Made by a program: the position numbers and the translations under genes. Below, in pieces: positions 15,944 through 24,335 of a stretch of 64,000 nucleotides of DNA. The notes below the pieces were generated by a model. The model did no database searches and was not told where the DNA came from. It worked only from the letters and a program-made list of their open reading frames with translations. Position 1 is the stretch's first letter. Every line of letters starts with the position of its first letter. Origin of the DNA: Novosphingobium aerophilum. GTDB lineage: Bacteria; Pseudomonadota; Alphaproteobacteria; Sphingomonadales; Sphingomonadaceae. The stretch spans positions 93,009 through 157,008 of the forward strand of contig NZ_JACLAU010000007.1 in NCBI RefSeq assembly GCF_014230305.1, read 5' to 3'.

Positions 15944-18109
15944 TCACGGCTTCACCGGACCACCCTTCGGTTGCGGGCCGTCCTTCAGGTAATGCGCCAG
16001 CCAGGCGTGGACCTCGCGGTAGAACTGGCGGCTGTCCTCGGGCTTGGTGATCCAGTGCCACGCGTCGGGGAACACCAGCAGGCGGCTGGGCACCTTCATC
16101 CGTTGCAGCGCGGTCCACATGATCAGCGTGTTGCCCAGCGGCACGCGGTAATCGCGTTCGCCGATGGTCATCAGCATCGGCGTGGACCACTTGGCCGCAT
16201 GGAGCACCGGGCTCTGATCGCGCCAGACCGGGCTATCGCCCCAGGGCACGCCGCCGCTGCTCAGTTCGCGGCCATAGTTGAAGTCGCTTTCGCCCCACTG
16301 GGTCAGGAGGTCGGCCTCACCCGCGTGGCTGACCAGGCACTTGTAGCGCTTGGTCGCCCCCTCCATCCAGTTGGCCAGGTGCCCGCCATAGCTGGCGCCG
16401 CCGGCGCAGGCGTTGCTGGCATCGATGTACGGGAAACGGCGCACCGCCTCGTCGACGGCCTGGTTGATCTCGTTGGCCGGGGTTCGCAGCGGATCGCCCT
16501 TGATCGCGCGGGCAAAGGCTTCGCCATAGCCGGTCGACCCGGTGTAGTCGGACATCAGCACGACATAGCCTGCCGCCGCCAGCAGGTGATAGTTCCAGCG
16601 CAGCCCGATCTGGTCGGGGTTGGACGAGGCCGGACCGCCGTGCATCATCACGAACAGCGGATACTTCTTGGCGGGATCGAACGCGGGCGGCTTGACGATC
16701 AGGTTGTGGATCGGCCGCCCGCCCGCGCTGGTGAAGACAAAGCGTTCGGGCGGCCCCCAGTCGATCGTCGCGGCCTGCGCCACGTTGACCTGGGTGAGCA
16801 GCCGGTGCGACCGCTTCACCGGGTCGATCCGCACCACCTCAACCGGATTGACCGCACTGCCGTAGAGACCGACGAGCACCGTTCCGTTGGCCTTGGCCGC
16901 CAGGTCCAGGGCGGTATATCCCCCCACGTCCGGGGCGATCACCTTCTGCGGCAGGCCGCCCGCCAGGGGAACGCGATAGAGGTTCTCGCCAGCGCCCTCG
17001 GGCACCAGCATGAAGATCGACTTGCTGTCGGGCGTCACGGCGAACTGCGCCGGTTCCCGATCGAACCCGGGGGTGACGTCCTCGGCGGCGGTGCCACCGT
17101 TCCAGACCAGCCGCTTCAGCCGTGGCAGGGAATAGACTTCCTCGACCCGGTCGGTCTTGTTGAACAGGAGGTGGCGGCCATCGGGAGTGAAGGCCAGATC
17201 GGAAAAGCCGCCCGCGCCGGCCGGCAATTCGCGCGCCTCGCCCCCTGCGACCGGCAGGGCCCACAACCGGTAGCCGACATTGGCAAAGGCCGCGTTCCAC
17301 CGTTCGGTGGTGGCGACGAAGACCACGTCCTTGCCATCGGGGCTCCAGCGGGGCGACAGCGACACGCCGCCATCGCCATTGGCCACGCCGAAGAAGCCAT
17401 CCTCCTTCGCCAGCGCGGTGCCGCTCAGGATATCGCGCGCGGGCTGGCCATCGTCGAGCGACTGGAGCCACAGGCTGGGGCGCCGGTCATCGTACCATTC
17501 ATTCCAGTAGCGCACCGGCGAATGGTCATAGGTCCGCATGTTGAACTTGCGGTCCTTGCGCTCGGCCCTGGCCTTGCGCTGGCTGTCGATATCGCTCGCC
17601 CCGGGCCAGACGCTGGCTTCGAACAGGATGGCGCGACCATCGGGGCGCCACTGCGGCTTGCGCGCCGCGAAGGGGACGGTGGTGACGCGCTGGGCCTCGC
17701 CGCCGGCCACATCCAGCACATAGATCTGGGCGTCCTCGTCGCCTTCGCGCTTGGCCGAAAACGCCAGCCGATGGCTGTCGGGCGCCCAGGCCACGTCGTC
17801 CTCGCCGCCTCTGGTGTTGGTGATCCGGCGCGGCGGGGCCGAGCCATCGGCCGGAACCAGCCACAGATCGGAGACCGCCTTGTCGGCCTCATAGGCCGGC
17901 TCGTTCATGGCATAGACCACCCAGCGCCCGTCCGGGCTGATCGAGGGCGCGCCGACGCGCTTCATCATCCACAGCGTCTCGTGAGTCAGCACCTGGCGCC
18001 CCTGCGCCATGAGCGGCGCGGGCGTCACGGCCGGGACCAGGCCCATGGCCCCAATGACCGCCACCCCGATTGCCAGACCCCGCGCCACCGCCCGCGTTTT
18101 CGCCATCAT
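15944..18109 (-). CDS. S9 family peptidase (prolyl oligopeptidase/acylaminoacyl peptidase type)
   Basis: 721 aa from the ATG at 18109 (a second ATG directly follows). The signal peptide (LAIGVAVIGAMGLVPAVTPA) indicates export. Residues about 40-430 form a beta-propeller with repeated SPDGRW / WRPDGRA / FTPDGRH blades, and the C-terminal alpha/beta hydrolase carries the nucleophile in GGASYGGHLANW near residue 570, with the His in FPDAWHWI. It would cleave short peptides in the periplasm. Confidence 0.92.
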   Translation of the reverse strand: MMAKTRAVARGLAIGVAVIGAMGLVPAVTPAPLMAQGRQVLTHETLWMMKRVGAPSISPDGRWVVYAMNEPAYEADKAVSDLWLVPADGSAPPRRITNTRGGEDDVAWAPDSHRLAFSAKREGDEDAQIYVLDVAGGEAQRVTTVPFAARKPQWRPDGRAILFEASVWPGASDIDSQRKARAERKDRKFNMRTYDHSPVRYWNEWYDDRRPSLWLQSLDDGQPARDILSGTALAKEDGFFGVANGDGGVSLSPRWSPDGKDVVFVATTERWNAAFANVGYRLWALPVAGGEARELPAGAGGFSDLAFTPDGRHLLFNKTDRVEEVYSLPRLKRLVWNGGTAAEDVTPGFDREPAQFAVTPDSKSIFMLVPEGAGENLYRVPLAGGLPQKVIAPDVGGYTALDLAAKANGTVLVGLYGSAVNPVEVVRIDPVKRSHRLLTQVNVAQAATIDWGPPERFVFTSAGGRPIHNLIVKPPAFDPAKKYPLFVMMHGGPASSNPDQIGLRWNYHLLAAAGYVVLMSDYTGSTGYGEAFARAIKGDPLRTPANEINQAVDEAVRRFPYIDASNACAGGASYGGHLANWMEGATKRYKCLVSHAGEADLLTQWGESDFNYGRELSSGGVPWGDSPVWRDQSPVLHAAKWSTPMLMTIGERDYRVPLGNTLIMWTALQRMKVPSRLLVFPDAWHWITKPEDSRQFYREVHAWLAHYLKDGPQPKGGPVKP

Positions 18110-18213
18110 GTCCTGCCGATGCTCCCCTTCCGGCGCGCGCCGGGGCGCCGATCCCGCTGCGTGGGCTATCACCTCGCGCCGCGATCGCCAACGGGGTGCG
18201 GGCTGGGCCCCGG

Positions 18214-18444
18214 TCAGCCCGCGACCACGATCGAGTGCTGCAACCGCACCTCGTCGAGCAGCGTCTCGATCGCGGCGTGCTGGGCATCCGTTCCGGCGGG
18301 TCGGACGTCCCAGTTGCAATGGGCATGCGTCCTCGGGTCCCGCACGATGATCCGGCCGAGCGCACGCCGCCAGGTCTGCGACGTGCCGCCCTGGTCGCGG
18401 ACAAGCCGGGCGATGATCAACTGCTCAAGGTCCGCGGCGGTCAT
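18214..18444 (-). CDS. Small conserved hypothetical protein
   Basis: 76 aa from the ATG at 18444. The sequence (TAADLEQLIIARLVRDQGGT, WRRALGRIIVRDPRTHAHCN, a C-terminal LLDEVRLQHSIVV) looks like a compact cytoplasmic alpha/beta protein and resembles uncharacterised short proteins of sphingomonads. It lies between the S9 peptidase and cdd on the same strand, 41 bp after cdd. No function recognised. Confidence 0.6.
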   Translation of the reverse strand: MTAADLEQLIIARLVRDQGGTSQTWRRALGRIIVRDPRTHAHCNWDVRPAGTDAQHAAIETLLDEVRLQHSIVVAG

Positions 18445-18484
18445 GCCTTTGCTTAGCCGCTGGCGGGGATGAGGCAAGACGGGC

Positions 18485-18925
18485 TTAGCCCAGGTTCGCC
18501 GGACCGAAGGCGTGGGGCAGCAGCTCGGACAGGCGCAGTTCCAGCACGCTTTCGGCCCCGACGCACCAGATCACCGGATCGGTGCCGCCCAGCTGGGCCA
18601 GTTCGTTCAGCACCTGGCGGCAGCGGCCGCAGGGCGTGACGGGCGCGGCACCGGGGCGGGCCGCGCCGTGTTCGTCGGGGGCACCGCCGATCACCGCCAC
18701 GGCCACCAGCCCGCCGCGCACCCCGGCATTCATCACCTGGGCGACCGCGCTGGTCTCCGCGCAGAGCGCCAGACCGTAGCTGGCATTCTCGACATTGGCG
18801 CCGACCGCCACCGAACCATCGGCGAAGGCCAGCGCCGCGCCGACGTGGAAACCCGAATAGGGGGCATAGGCCCGGGTCGACGCCTCACGGGCGGCGGCGA
18901 TCAGGGCGGACTGGTCGATGGCCAT
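18485..18925 (-). CDS. cdd: Cytidine deaminase
   Basis: 146 aa, a homotetrameric-type enzyme that deaminates cytidine and deoxycytidine for pyrimidine salvage. The catalytic motif is NVENASYGLALCAETSAV (Cys-Ala-Glu) and the second zinc motif is PCGRCRQVL. YSGFHVGAAL near the N-terminus is the substrate-binding loop. It is 7 bp downstream of the GH25 gene. Confidence 0.94.
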   Translation of the reverse strand: MAIDQSALIAAAREASTRAYAPYSGFHVGAALAFADGSVAVGANVENASYGLALCAETSAVAQVMNAGVRGGLVAVAVIGGAPDEHGAARPGAAPVTPCGRCRQVLNELAQLGGTDPVIWCVGAESVLELRLSELLPHAFGPANLG

Positions 18926-18932
18926 CAGGTCC

Positions 18933-19646
18933 TCACTTCGGCATCACCACCCAGCGCAGCGGCTCTTCCCCCGCGTCGGTGACAAGATGGGTGTTGGCGG
19001 TCCACATCGCCCAGGGGCGGGCGGTATATTCAGGCTCGAACCGTTCACCCGTCACCCACAGGCTGCGGTCGATCGCCATCGCGACGTGATAGCGGGCCTC
19101 GAACCGGCGCGACAGCTTGAGGATCACCGCCTTGCCAGTGTGAGTCTCGATCTGGTTGAGGAAGGTCATCAGCTCGCTTTCCACCTTGGCGTCGCTGACC
19201 TTGACCGGGCAATCGTCGGCCAGCCGGTCAAGGTCGACCGCGGGGGGAAGCATCTTGGCGTCGCGCGGGATCACGGTGACGAAGTTCGCCGCCTGGCGCT
19301 CGGCCGGCTGGCAGGGGTCGTAGAGATGGACCGCCCCCACCTTGAGCCCGGCGGCGCGCGCGTCCTCCAGGTTCTTCACGAAGGCGGGATCGCGCGCGAA
19401 GGCGCTGGCGCTGGCATCGACATAGGCGAAATCGGCCCCCACGGCCTTGACCGCGGCCCAGTCGATCGCGCCCTCGGTCGTCCCGACCTCGATCCCCTGG
19501 ACCGGATAGAGAACGCGCTCCGGGGTCCAGTGGCGCAGGTGCCACCATCCCCAGACCCCGCCGATCAGCGCGACCAGCAGCAGCAGCGCCGCCAGGCGCA
19601 AGCGCCAGCGGCCCGTGGCGGCGGCGTACCCTCTCCTCCTCGCCAT
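18933..19646 (-). CDS. Membrane-anchored GH25 (lysozyme-like) protein
   Basis: 237 aa. One N-terminal transmembrane or signal anchor segment (LRLAALLLLVALIGGVWGWW) precedes a GH25 barrel: QGIEVGTTEGAIDWAAVKAV, GADFAYVDASAS, GLKVGAVHLYDPC and LPPAVDLDRL. In GH25 muramidases the corresponding sites read D-x-S and D-x-E; here the positions are E-V-G and D-L-D, so catalytic competence is uncertain. If active it would cut peptidoglycan in the periplasm. Confidence 0.75.
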   Translation of the reverse strand: MARRRGYAAATGRWRLRLAALLLLVALIGGVWGWWHLRHWTPERVLYPVQGIEVGTTEGAIDWAAVKAVGADFAYVDASASAFARDPAFVKNLEDARAAGLKVGAVHLYDPCQPAERQAANFVTVIPRDAKMLPPAVDLDRLADDCPVKVSDAKVESELMTFLNQIETHTGKAVILKLSRRFEARYHVAMAIDRSLWVTGERFEPEYTARPWAMWTANTHLVTDAGEEPLRWVVMPK

Positions 19647-19708
19647 GGTGCGGTGTCGATCCTGTGTCGTGTCCGGACGGGAATGGCGCCGCTCAGGCCG
19701 CCTGCCCC

Positions 19709-20191
19709 TCAGCCCCTGATATGCAGCACGCTGATCAGGGTAAAGAGGCGGCGTGCCGTGGCAAAGTCAGTTTCGATCTTACCTTCGAGCCGCTCCAGCA
19801 GCAGTTCGGCCGCCTCGTTGTGGATGCCGCGGCGGGCCATGTCGATCGTCTCGATCTCGGCCGCGGTCGCCTTGCGCACCGCCTGGTAATAGGAATCGCA
19901 GATCGCGAAGTAATCGCGGATGGACCGGCGGAAGCGGCCCATGCCCAGGATCAGGGTTTCCAGGAGCTGGCCGGAATCGTCCGCCACCTCCATCTGCAGG
20001 CGGCCGTCATGCACCGCCAACCGCACCCGATAAGGCCCCTCGTGCCCGGCGGCGAAGGCGCGGGCCGGCTTGAAGGTGTTGTCCTCGATCAGGTCGAACA
20101 TGGCGACCCGCCGCTCCTGCTCGATATCGGCATTGCGGCTGAGGATCGTGGCCTCGTCGAGTTCAATGTGCGAGATGCGTGCGTCCGCCAT
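19709..20191 (-). CDS. UPF0262 family protein
   Basis: 160 aa. It matches the alphaproteobacterial UPF0262 family: RISHIELDEATILSRNADIE, ERRVAMFDLIEDNTF, YRVRLAVHDGRLQMEV, LILGMGRFRRSIRDYFAICD and the C-terminal HNEAAELLLERLEGK with TARRLFTLISVLHIRG. Function unknown; cytoplasmic. The ATG at 20191 is chosen; an ATG 15 bases upstream adds only MAAAP. It is divergent from dnaB. Confidence 0.88.
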   Translation of the reverse strand: MADARISHIELDEATILSRNADIEQERRVAMFDLIEDNTFKPARAFAAGHEGPYRVRLAVHDGRLQMEVADDSGQLLETLILGMGRFRRSIRDYFAICDSYYQAVRKATAAEIETIDMARRGIHNEAAELLLERLEGKIETDFATARRLFTLISVLHIRG

Positions 20192-20236
20192 GGGGGCAGC
20201 AGCCATTGCAAATGCTGCGCCGCACCGCAAGGCGGT

Positions 20237-20264
20237 TTGAAATCCACATGCTGTGGAATAATTC
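20237..20264 (+). promoter_or_regulatory. Candidate dnaB promoter with internal palindrome
   Basis: TTGAAA (20237-20242), a 16-bp spacer and TAATTC (20259-20264) form a plausible sigma-70 promoter 55 bases upstream of the dnaB start. The spacer is an inverted repeat, TCCACA-TGC-TGTGGA (20243-20257), which contains the TCCACA half of a DnaA-box-like word. It is the AT-richest patch in the divergent UPF0262-dnaB gap. Confidence 0.4.
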
Positions 20265-20318
20265 CCCCGCACCGCCACCTTGCGAGGCCGCGCGGGACGG
20301 CGCATCAGTCTGCGCTTC

Positions 20319-21863
20319 ATGGCCGAGAATCTGCTTATCACCCCGCTTGACGCGCCCCATCCCGCCGGGGACCAGCCCGCATCGGCCCCAGCCGGCCGCA
20401 CCCTGCCCGCCAATATCGAAGCCGAGGCCGCCTTCCTTGGCGCGGTGCTGATCGACAACCGGGTGATCGAGGAGCTCAACACCCCGCTCAAGCCGGCGCA
20501 CTTCTTCGAGCCGGTCCACGCCCGCATCTACGAGCGGATCGTGCAACTGCTCGATCGCAAGGCGGTGGTCACCCCGGTCACGCTGAAGCCCTATTTCGAG
20601 GCGGACGAATCGCTGCGCGCGCTGGGCGGGGTGACCTACCTCGCCCGCCTCACCGCCGATGGCCAGGGCCTGCTCGCCCCGCGCGAGCTGGCCGAGCAGA
20701 TCTATGACCTGGCCCTGCTGCGCGAGCTGGTCAGCGTGGGGCGCAACCTGGTGGAAGCCGCGCTCGACACGTCGGAAAGCGTCGAGCCGCTGCAGCAGAT
20801 CGAGCTGGCCGAGGCCGCGCTCTACAAGGTGGCCGAGGGCGCCTCGACCGGCAGCGAGGCCAAGGAATTCGCCACGGCGACCAAGACCGCGCTGGGCATG
20901 ATCGAGCAGGCGCTGCTGTCGGGCGGGCATGTCTCGGGCAAGACCACGGGCCTCACCTCGATCAACGAGAAGGTCGGCGGCCTGCACGATTCGGACCTGA
21001 TCATCCTCGCCGGGCGCCCGGGCATGGGCAAGACCTCGCTGGCCACCAACATCGCCTTCAATGCCGCCGACCGCCTGCGCCGCGACCGGCTGGACGGCAT
21101 TCCGGACGAGAAGTCGGTCGGCGCGGCGACCGCCTTCTTCAGCCTGGAAATGAGCGCCGACCAGTTGGCCACCCGCATCCTGGCCGAACAATCGGGCATC
21201 AGTTCCGAAGCGCTGCGCATGGGCAAGATCAGCCGCGACGATTTCCAGGCCCTGTCCTTCGCCAGCCAGCGCCTGGCCGAGCTGCCGCTCTACATCGACG
21301 ACACCCCGGCCCTCACGATCGCCGCCCTGCGCGCCCGCGCGCGCCGGCTCAAGCGGCGCCACGGGCTGGGGCTGATCGTGGTCGACTACCTGCAGCTGCT
21401 GCAGGGCACCGGCCGCGCCAACGACAACCGCGTGAACGAGATTTCGGAAATTTCGCGCGGGCTGAAGACCCTGGCCAAGGAGCTTTCGGTTCCCGTGATC
21501 GCGCTGTCGCAGCTCAGCCGCGCGGTCGAACAGCGCGAGGACAAGCGCCCGCAGCTGTCGGACCTGCGCGAATCGGGCTCGATCGAGCAGGACGCCGACA
21601 TGGTCTGGTTCGTCTATCGCGAGGACTATTACGTCGCCGCCAAGGAGCCCAAGCGCCCGGTCGAGGGCGACGACGGCAAGATCCACGATGCCCACGCGGC
21701 CTGGGCTGCCGAGATGGAGCGGGTCTATGGCCTGGCCGAACTGATCGTTGCCAAGCAGCGCCATGGCGCCACCGGCAAGGTCCGCATGCGCTTCGAACCG
21801 CGCATCACGCGGTTCAGCGACCTCGCCGAGGATGCGCTGGGCGGACACAGCTACGACGATTGA
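20319..21863 (+). CDS. dnaB: Replicative DNA helicase DnaB
   Basis: 514 aa. DnaB is the hexameric 5'-3' helicase at the replication fork. The N-terminal domain (about 28-135, ANIEAEAAFLGAVLIDNRVI) is followed by the RecA-like ATPase: Walker A GRPGMGKTS at 232-240, SLEMSADQLATRIL, Walker B IVVDYLQLL and the arginine-finger region SDLRESGSIEQDADM. A 20-aa insertion (PVEGDDGKIHDAHAAWAAEM) follows YYVAAKEPKR and is common in sphingomonad DnaB. No intein. The ATG at 20319 is chosen over the open frame from 20280. Confidence 0.95.
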   Translation: MAENLLITPLDAPHPAGDQPASAPAGRTLPANIEAEAAFLGAVLIDNRVIEELNTPLKPAHFFEPVHARIYERIVQLLDRKAVVTPVTLKPYFEADESLRALGGVTYLARLTADGQGLLAPRELAEQIYDLALLRELVSVGRNLVEAALDTSESVEPLQQIELAEAALYKVAEGASTGSEAKEFATATKTALGMIEQALLSGGHVSGKTTGLTSINEKVGGLHDSDLIILAGRPGMGKTSLATNIAFNAADRLRRDRLDGIPDEKSVGAATAFFSLEMSADQLATRILAEQSGISSEALRMGKISRDDFQALSFASQRLAELPLYIDDTPALTIAALRARARRLKRRHGLGLIVVDYLQLLQGTGRANDNRVNEISEISRGLKTLAKELSVPVIALSQLSRAVEQREDKRPQLSDLRESGSIEQDADMVWFVYREDYYVAAKEPKRPVEGDDGKIHDAHAAWAAEMERVYGLAELIVAKQRHGATGKVRMRFEPRITRFSDLAEDALGGHSYDD

Positions 21864-21894
21864 GGGCGGCGCTTTCGCCAGAGGTCGGTGCCGT

Positions 21895-22281
21895 TCACCA
21901 CAGACGATTGACGGCAAAGTCATCGAACAAGGCCTCGTTCGAAACCAGCACCAGATTTTCCGCCTGGGCCTGTGCAATCAGCAGCCGGTCGAAAGGATCC
22001 TTGTGCGGGATCGCCATGGCCCCCGCCAGTCGGGCGTGGCGCGGCGTAATTGCCAGCTCGTCAAAGCCCTGGCTCGCCAGAACGCTCTCGAAATCACGCG
22101 CCAGCAAGGCCGCGCCCGGCAGCTTGCCGATACGGAACTTGGTCGCCACCTCCATTGCTGAGGCCGCGCTGACCAGCACCAGGTTGGCTTCATCGGCGAT
22201 GGCTTCACGGGCCCTTTGGCTGAGCGCCATATCGCCAGCCAACCACCAGATCAGCGCGTGAGTGTCGAGCAAAAGCCTCAA
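21895..22281 (-). CDS. vapC: VapC-like PIN-domain toxin
   Basis: 128 aa. A PIN-fold ribonuclease of a type II toxin-antitoxin system. Acidic metal ligands are visible: Asp in LLLDTHALIWWLAG (residue 6), Glu in SAMEVATKFRIGKL and Asp residues in HKDPFDRLLIAQA. It belongs to the COG3744 subgroup (DTHALIWW) that pairs with Phd/YefM-type antitoxins, as it does here: its ATG overlaps the end of the antitoxin gene (4 bp). Confidence 0.9.
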   Translation of the reverse strand: MRLLLDTHALIWWLAGDMALSQRAREAIADEANLVLVSAASAMEVATKFRIGKLPGAALLARDFESVLASQGFDELAITPRHARLAGAMAIPHKDPFDRLLIAQAQAENLVLVSNEALFDDFAVNRLW

Positions 22282-22511
22282 TCGAGACTCCAGCCCGCCA
22301 GCTCCTCATCGGGCAAGGGTTCGCCGAACCGCTCGTCGGCAGAGATCTGGCCACGCAGGGCACCAAAGCTCCGCTTGCCTGAAGGCTCCACGGGAACCAG
22401 CTTGACCACGGGAACCTTGCCCCGCGCGATCACGACCTCGACGCCGGCCAGGGCATCAGCGATCAGCTTGGACAGGTTCGTCTTGGCATCGTGAACTGAG
22501 AACTGCGCCAC
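22278..22511 (-). CDS. Phd/YefM family antitoxin
   Basis: 77 aa if started at the GTG at 22511, giving an AQFSVHDAKTNLSKLIADAL beginning typical of Phd/YefM. AAGGAG sits 6 bases upstream of this GTG, while the in-frame ATG at 22517 directly abuts it, so the ribosome-binding site favours the GTG. The N-terminal DNA-binding/dimer domain (to about 55, VEVVIARGKVPVVKLVPVE) is followed by a toxin-binding tail ending LPDEELAGWSLD. Twin palindromes upstream should be its operator. Confidence 0.88.
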   Translation of the reverse strand: MAQFSVHDAKTNLSKLIADALAGVEVVIARGKVPVVKLVPVEPSGKRSFGALRGQISADERFGEPLPDEELAGWSLD

Positions 22512-22521
22512 AACCATCTCC

Positions 22522-22541
22522 TTAGCTAAGACTTTAGCTAA
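22522..22541 (-). promoter_or_regulatory. Toxin-antitoxin promoter/operator with two TTAGCTAA palindromes
   Basis: Two perfect 8-bp palindromes, TTAGCTAA at 22522-22529 and 22534-22541, are spaced 12 bp start to start just upstream of the antitoxin start. On the minus strand TTGCGG, 17 bp and TAAAGT form a plausible promoter whose -10 overlaps the pair. Phd-type antitoxins bind paired short palindromes to autorepress, so this arrangement fits. Confidence 0.6.
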
Positions 22542-22581
22542 CTTTATCGTCGTCCGCAACAGCCATGACCGCCCGATTTCC

Positions 22582-22610
22582 TTGACTTTCCGCCCACCCC
22601 GGCCTAGGCG
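22582..22610 (+). promoter_or_regulatory. Candidate rpoZ promoter
   Basis: TTGACT (22582-22587), a 17-bp spacer and TAGGCG (22605-22610) lie 40 bases before the rpoZ ATG at 22650. The -35 is near consensus; the -10 is weak, as is common in GC-rich alphaproteobacteria. Confidence 0.4.
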
Positions 22611-22649
22611 CCGGGGTTTCCAGCAGTGTCTGCCTTATCGGAGTGCCCC

Positions 22650-22994
22650 ATGGCGCGCGTTACCGTTGAAGATTGCGTCGACAAGGTCCCCAACCGCTTC
22701 GACCTCGTCCTGCTTGCCGCGCAGCGCGCGCGCGAGATTTCGGGCGGCGCCGAGCTGACGATCGAGCGCGATCGCGACAAGAACCCCGTGGTTGCCCTGC
22801 GCGAGATCGCGGAAGAGACCGTGCGTCCGACCGTGCTGAAGGAAAGCGTGATCTCTTCGCTGCAGCGCGTCCTGCCCGAAGACGACGATGAGGTCGATGA
22901 GATCGGCTCGCTCAGCCAGCAGGCCGAAGCCCTGCGCATCACGGCCGCCGCGCCGGTGCGCAACACCTCGCTGGGTGGCGACTACGACGGCTGA
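22650..22994 (+). CDS. rpoZ: DNA-directed RNA polymerase subunit omega
   Basis: 114 aa. Omega promotes RNA polymerase assembly and binds (p)ppGpp at its N-terminus. Conserved features: [53 protein letters not shown]. The C-terminal 40 aa are acidic and variable ([14 protein letters not shown]). The ATG at 22650 gives the canonical MARVTVED start. A strong terminator follows 27 bases after the stop. In many alphaproteobacteria rpoZ precedes spoT/rel; here it does not. Confidence 0.95.
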   Translation: MARVTVEDCVDKVPNRFDLVLLAAQRAREISGGAELTIERDRDKNPVVALREIAEETVRPTVLKESVISSLQRVLPEDDDEVDEIGSLSQQAEALRITAAAPVRNTSLGGDYDG

Positions 22995-23021
22995 GCCACT
23001 CCGGCCCCTGGCCAATTGCAG

Positions 23022-23056
23022 AAAAGGCCCCGGTGCTCGCTGCACCGGGGCCTTTT
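23022..23056 (+). terminator. Strong Rho-independent terminator of rpoZ
   Basis: A perfect 15-bp stem, AAAAGGCCCCGGTGC (23022-23036) with GCACCGGGGCCTTTT (23042-23056), and a 5-base loop. The A/T tails on both sides make it potentially bidirectional. Confidence 0.9.
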
Positions 23057-23103
23057 GCTTTCCGGCCGCTCCCCCTAGAATACACCGGCAAGCGGGGGAC
23101 ATC

Positions 23104-24264
23104 ATGACCGAGTGGCAACAAGCGGTGGGAGATCTGGCGCAGACATCGCTGACAGCGGCGGCGATCGAACGCGAACGGGGAGCGAGCGGCGGCCAGCCCG
23201 GCCATGACGGCCATACCCACGAGGGCGCCTGCCTCAATTGCGGCACCACGCTGATCGGCACCCATTGCCACCAGTGCGGGCAGCACGCCCATGTCCACCG
23301 CACCCTCGGCGCGTTCTTCCACGATCTGCTGCACGGGGTGTTCCATTTCGAGGGCAAGATCTGGCGCACGCTGCCGCTGCTGGTGTTCCGCCCCGGGCAA
23401 TTGACCCGCCGCTATATCGACGGGCAGCGGGCCCGCTTCATTTCGCCGCTGGCGCTGTTCCTGTTCTGCGTCTTCGTGATGTTCACCAGCTTCCACATGG
23501 TCGGGGGCGAGATGGCGGTGGATCCGCGCCAGCTGGTCCAGAACAGCTCGCCCGCCGACCGCGCGAAGGCCCTGCGCGAGGCGGAGACGAAGCTGGCCCA
23601 GCTTGAGGCCCGCCGCGCCGTGCTCGTGGCCCAGGGCAAGCCGACCGACCCGGTCGACGGCGAACTGAACGGGGCGCGGCTGGCCGTGGAGATCATCCGG
23701 GGCATACCAGACGACAAGCCGAAGGCCGCCGGACAGACCGGCGTCACCGCGACCCGATCCCCGACGAAAACGGCCCCTGCGGACGAAGGCCCGACCGGCC
23801 TGGTCTTCGGCGACAACGGCAAGGGCTTGCACAGCGATGTGCCCCAGATCCAGCACGCGATCGAGGCATTCAAGACCAACCCGACGCTGGTGCTCTACAA
23901 GATGCAGAGCAACGCCTACAAATACAGTTGGGCCCTGATCCCGCTTTCGGTGCCGTTCCTGTGGCTGCTGTTTCCGTTCAGCCGGCGCTTCCACCTTTAT
24001 GACCACACGGTGTTCGTCACCTATTCGCTGTGCATGATGACGCTGCTGTCGGTGGTGATCCTGCTGGTCAGCCAGGTGCAGTCCGAACCCTGGGTGCCGC
24101 TGCTGCTGCTGGTTCCGCCGGTGCACATGTTCGCCCAGCTCAAGGGCACCTACGGCGGGTCCTGGCTGATGACCGGGGTGCGCACCTTTGCCCTGTCGAT
24201 CTTTGCGATTTTCAGCCTGACCCTGTTCGCCATGCTGATCCTGGCCCAGACCGGCGCGGGCTGA
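23104..24264 (+). CDS. DUF3667 domain membrane protein with zinc-ribbon-like N-terminus
   Basis: 386 aa from the ATG at 23104. The N-terminal part carries a C-x2-C ... C-x2-C knuckle (ACLNCGTTLIGTHCHQCGQH, about residues 41-60), then RTLGAFFHDLLHGVFHFEGK, which is the DUF3667 signature. A first transmembrane helix follows (SPLALFLFCVFVMFTSFHMV), then a soluble, partly coiled 150-aa domain, then three or four helices in the C-terminal third. Function unknown; often present in sphingomonads and Bacteroidetes. Confidence 0.8.
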   Translation: MTEWQQAVGDLAQTSLTAAAIERERGASGGQPGHDGHTHEGACLNCGTTLIGTHCHQCGQHAHVHRTLGAFFHDLLHGVFHFEGKIWRTLPLLVFRPGQLTRRYIDGQRARFISPLALFLFCVFVMFTSFHMVGGEMAVDPRQLVQNSSPADRAKALREAETKLAQLEARRAVLVAQGKPTDPVDGELNGARLAVEIIRGIPDDKPKAAGQTGVTATRSPTKTAPADEGPTGLVFGDNGKGLHSDVPQIQHAIEAFKTNPTLVLYKMQSNAYKYSWALIPLSVPFLWLLFPFSRRFHLYDHTVFVTYSLCMMTLLSVVILLVSQVQSEPWVPLLLLVPPVHMFAQLKGTYGGSWLMTGVRTFALSIFAIFSLTLFAMLILAQTGAG

Positions 24265-24335
24265 TCGTCCGACGGACGGGCCCGGTGGATGGCGCCGGTC
24301 GGAAATCCTGGGACCCCCGATTCAGCGGCCCATAC

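Noticed and set aside
15971..18472. 833-codon open frame opposite the S9 peptidase
   Set aside because: Shadow frame in GC-rich DNA; no recognisable domain, while the minus-strand gene has a complete catalytic domain.
20319..21863. Intein in dnaB
   Set aside because: The protein is 514 aa and collinear with normal DnaB; only a short lineage-type insertion is present.
20163..21977. 604-codon open frame opposite dnaB
   Set aside because: Antisense shadow of dnaB without motifs; it also runs across two other genes' boundaries.
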